Source: Geminicoccaceae bacterium
Lineage (GTDB): Bacteria; Pseudomonadota; Alphaproteobacteria; Geminicoccales; Geminicoccaceae
NCBI GenBank assembly: GCA_030824835.1
Contig: JAPJRA010000007.1
Span: 1-22,142 of the forward strand
DNA: 22,142 bases
Reading direction: 5' to 3'
Every line of letters starts with the position of its first letter. The stretch's first letter is position 1. The position numbers and the translations under genes are program-made. Of this stretch, positions 21,199 through 22,142 are shown piece by piece. Under the pieces are notes generated by a model, which saw only the letters and a program-made list of their open reading frames with translations, was not told the origin of the DNA and did not search any database.

Positions 21199-22142
21199 AT
21201 GAACTGGCAAGGCCAAATTTTCGGCGCACTGGCCCTGATGACGCTGCTCCTCGGCGGCAGCGCTCGGGCGGCCGAGGTCGAGCTCAAGGTCATGCACTTC
21301 CTGCCGGCTGCGGCGCCAGCACAGAAGGCCCTGATCGAGCCCTGGGCCAAGGCGGTCGAGGAGCAGTCGGGAGGGCGGATCGCGGTCAAGATCTACCCGG
21401 CGATGCAGCTCGGCGGGAAGGCGCCGCAACTTTACGACCAGCTCAAGGACGGCCTCGTCGACGTGGTCTGGACGTTGCCCGGCTACACCCCCGGGCGATT
21501 TCCGTCGATCTCGGTGTTCGAGCTGCCGTTCATGATCAGCGATGCTGTCGCCACGTCTCAAGCGGTGCAGGAGTTCTACCAGACGCAGCCGACGGTTCAG
21601 GCGGAGCTTGCGGAGGTGCATCCACTGTTCCTGTTCACCCACGCGCGCGGCGTGATCCATACCAAGGGTGTGGCGATCGAGTCGGTTGCCGATCTGAAAG
21701 GTGTGAAGATCCGCATCCCGAGCCGGGCGGTGGGTGACGCGTTCAGCGCCTACGGCGCGGTTCCCGTCTCGCTACCGGTACCGCAAACGCCCGAAGCGCT
21801 GTCCAAGAACGTGATCCAGGGTGCAGTGATGCCGTGGGAGGTGACACCCTCCTTGAGACTTTATGAGCTGACGGATCACAGCACCGAGCTCGCCGGGCCG
21901 CGCGGTCTTTATACCTCCGTGTTCCTGTTCGCCATGAACAAGGACAAATATGACAGCCTGCCGCCAGACCTGAAGCATGTGATCGACGCCAACTCCGGCA
22001 TGTCATGGGCAAAGTCGATGGGCGAAGCCTGGGAGAAGGCGGAGCTGCCCGGCCGCGAGGCGGCCATCCGGCGTGGCAACTCGATCATCACCATGCCCGA
22101 AAGCGAGGTCGCCAAGATGCAGTCGCTGGCACAACCGGTGAT
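21199..22142 (+). CDS. TRAP transporter DctP-family solute-binding protein (3' partial)
   Basis: The first 314 residues are visible; the gene runs off the window. A Sec signal peptide of about 25 residues ends at ARA, and the mature protein begins with the strand VELKVMHFLP. DctP-family features are WAKAVEEQSGGRIAVKIYP, MQLGGKAPQLYDQLKDGLVD, FELPFM, and LKGVKIRIPSR with Arg172 at the position that usually pairs with the ligand carboxylate. TRAP systems import organic acids using an ion gradient, with DctQ and DctM subunits presumably encoded beyond the edge. ATG 21199 has GGGAGG 5 nt upstream. A strong hairpin precedes it, separating it from the ABC-transporter operon, so it is probably regulated on its own. 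Confidence 0.93.
   Translation, partial: MNWQGQIFGALALMTLLLGGSARAAEVELKVMHFLPAAAPAQKALIEPWAKAVEEQSGGRIAVKIYPAMQLGGKAPQLYDQLKDGLVDVVWTLPGYTPGRFPSISVFELPFMISDAVATSQAVQEFYQTQPTVQAELAEVHPLFLFTHARGVIHTKGVAIESVADLKGVKIRIPSRAVGDAFSAYGAVPVSLPVPQTPEALSKNVIQGAVMPWEVTPSLRLYELTDHSTELAGPRGLYTSVFLFAMNKDKYDSLPPDLKHVIDANSGMSWAKSMGEAWEKAELPGREAAIRRGNSIITMPESEVAKMQSLAQPV

Overview
The window is GC-rich, gene-dense chromosomal DNA. Codon use, gene content (TRAP transporter, RbsB/RbsC-type ABC transporter, alphaproteobacterial-style type II secretion genes) and frequent 4-nt start/stop overlaps suggest an alphaproteobacterium. That assignment is an inference; no rRNA or other phylogenetic marker is present. No tRNA, rRNA, CRISPR array, insertion sequence or phage gene was seen, and no stretch longer than about 240 bases lacks a gene.

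Region A (1-4221) is a mixed set of small units. On the minus strand are a ten-TPR lipoprotein, a small unknown lipoprotein and a short-chain dehydrogenase resembling DHRS6/BDH2. On the plus strand is a small secreted Ala/Pro/Thr-rich protein. These are followed on the minus strand by a membrane protein and tusA. The 1275-1509 intergenic stretch holds an orphan plus-strand terminator.

Region B (4443-13394) is one long type II secretion (T2SS) operon in the order gspE-F-C-G-H-I-J-K-L-M, with most neighbours overlapping. It encodes the ATPase, the inner-membrane platform, the major pseudopilin and all four minor pseudopilins. The secretin (gspD) and prepilin peptidase (gspO) are not in the window. 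gspK carries an apparent +1 frameshift inside a Ser-rich linker. GspI carries an insert of roughly 95 residues of Ser/Gly/Asp-rich sequence, and GspC ends in an acidic tail.

Region C (13395-21082) is a carbohydrate-type uptake and catabolism locus. It encodes a BtpA/SgcQ TIM-barrel protein, a PfkB-family kinase, and a protein fusing a LacI-type DNA-binding domain to a complete PfkB kinase domain. These are followed by a periplasmic binding protein, ABC ATPase, permease, a phosphotriesterase-like (PHP/PTER) metal hydrolase and a GATase1-like protein. A LacI-type palindrome sits directly upstream of btpA, and further candidate sites lie at the end of the fusion gene and before the binding-protein gene. 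The simplest model is that the ABC transporter imports a sugar or sugar derivative, the free kinase phosphorylates it, the hydrolase and BtpA protein process it, and the LacI-PfkB protein represses the locus using its kinase fold as the ligand sensor. The substrate is unknown.

Region D (21199-end) is the start of a TRAP transporter binding-protein gene cut by the window edge, preceded by a strong hairpin.
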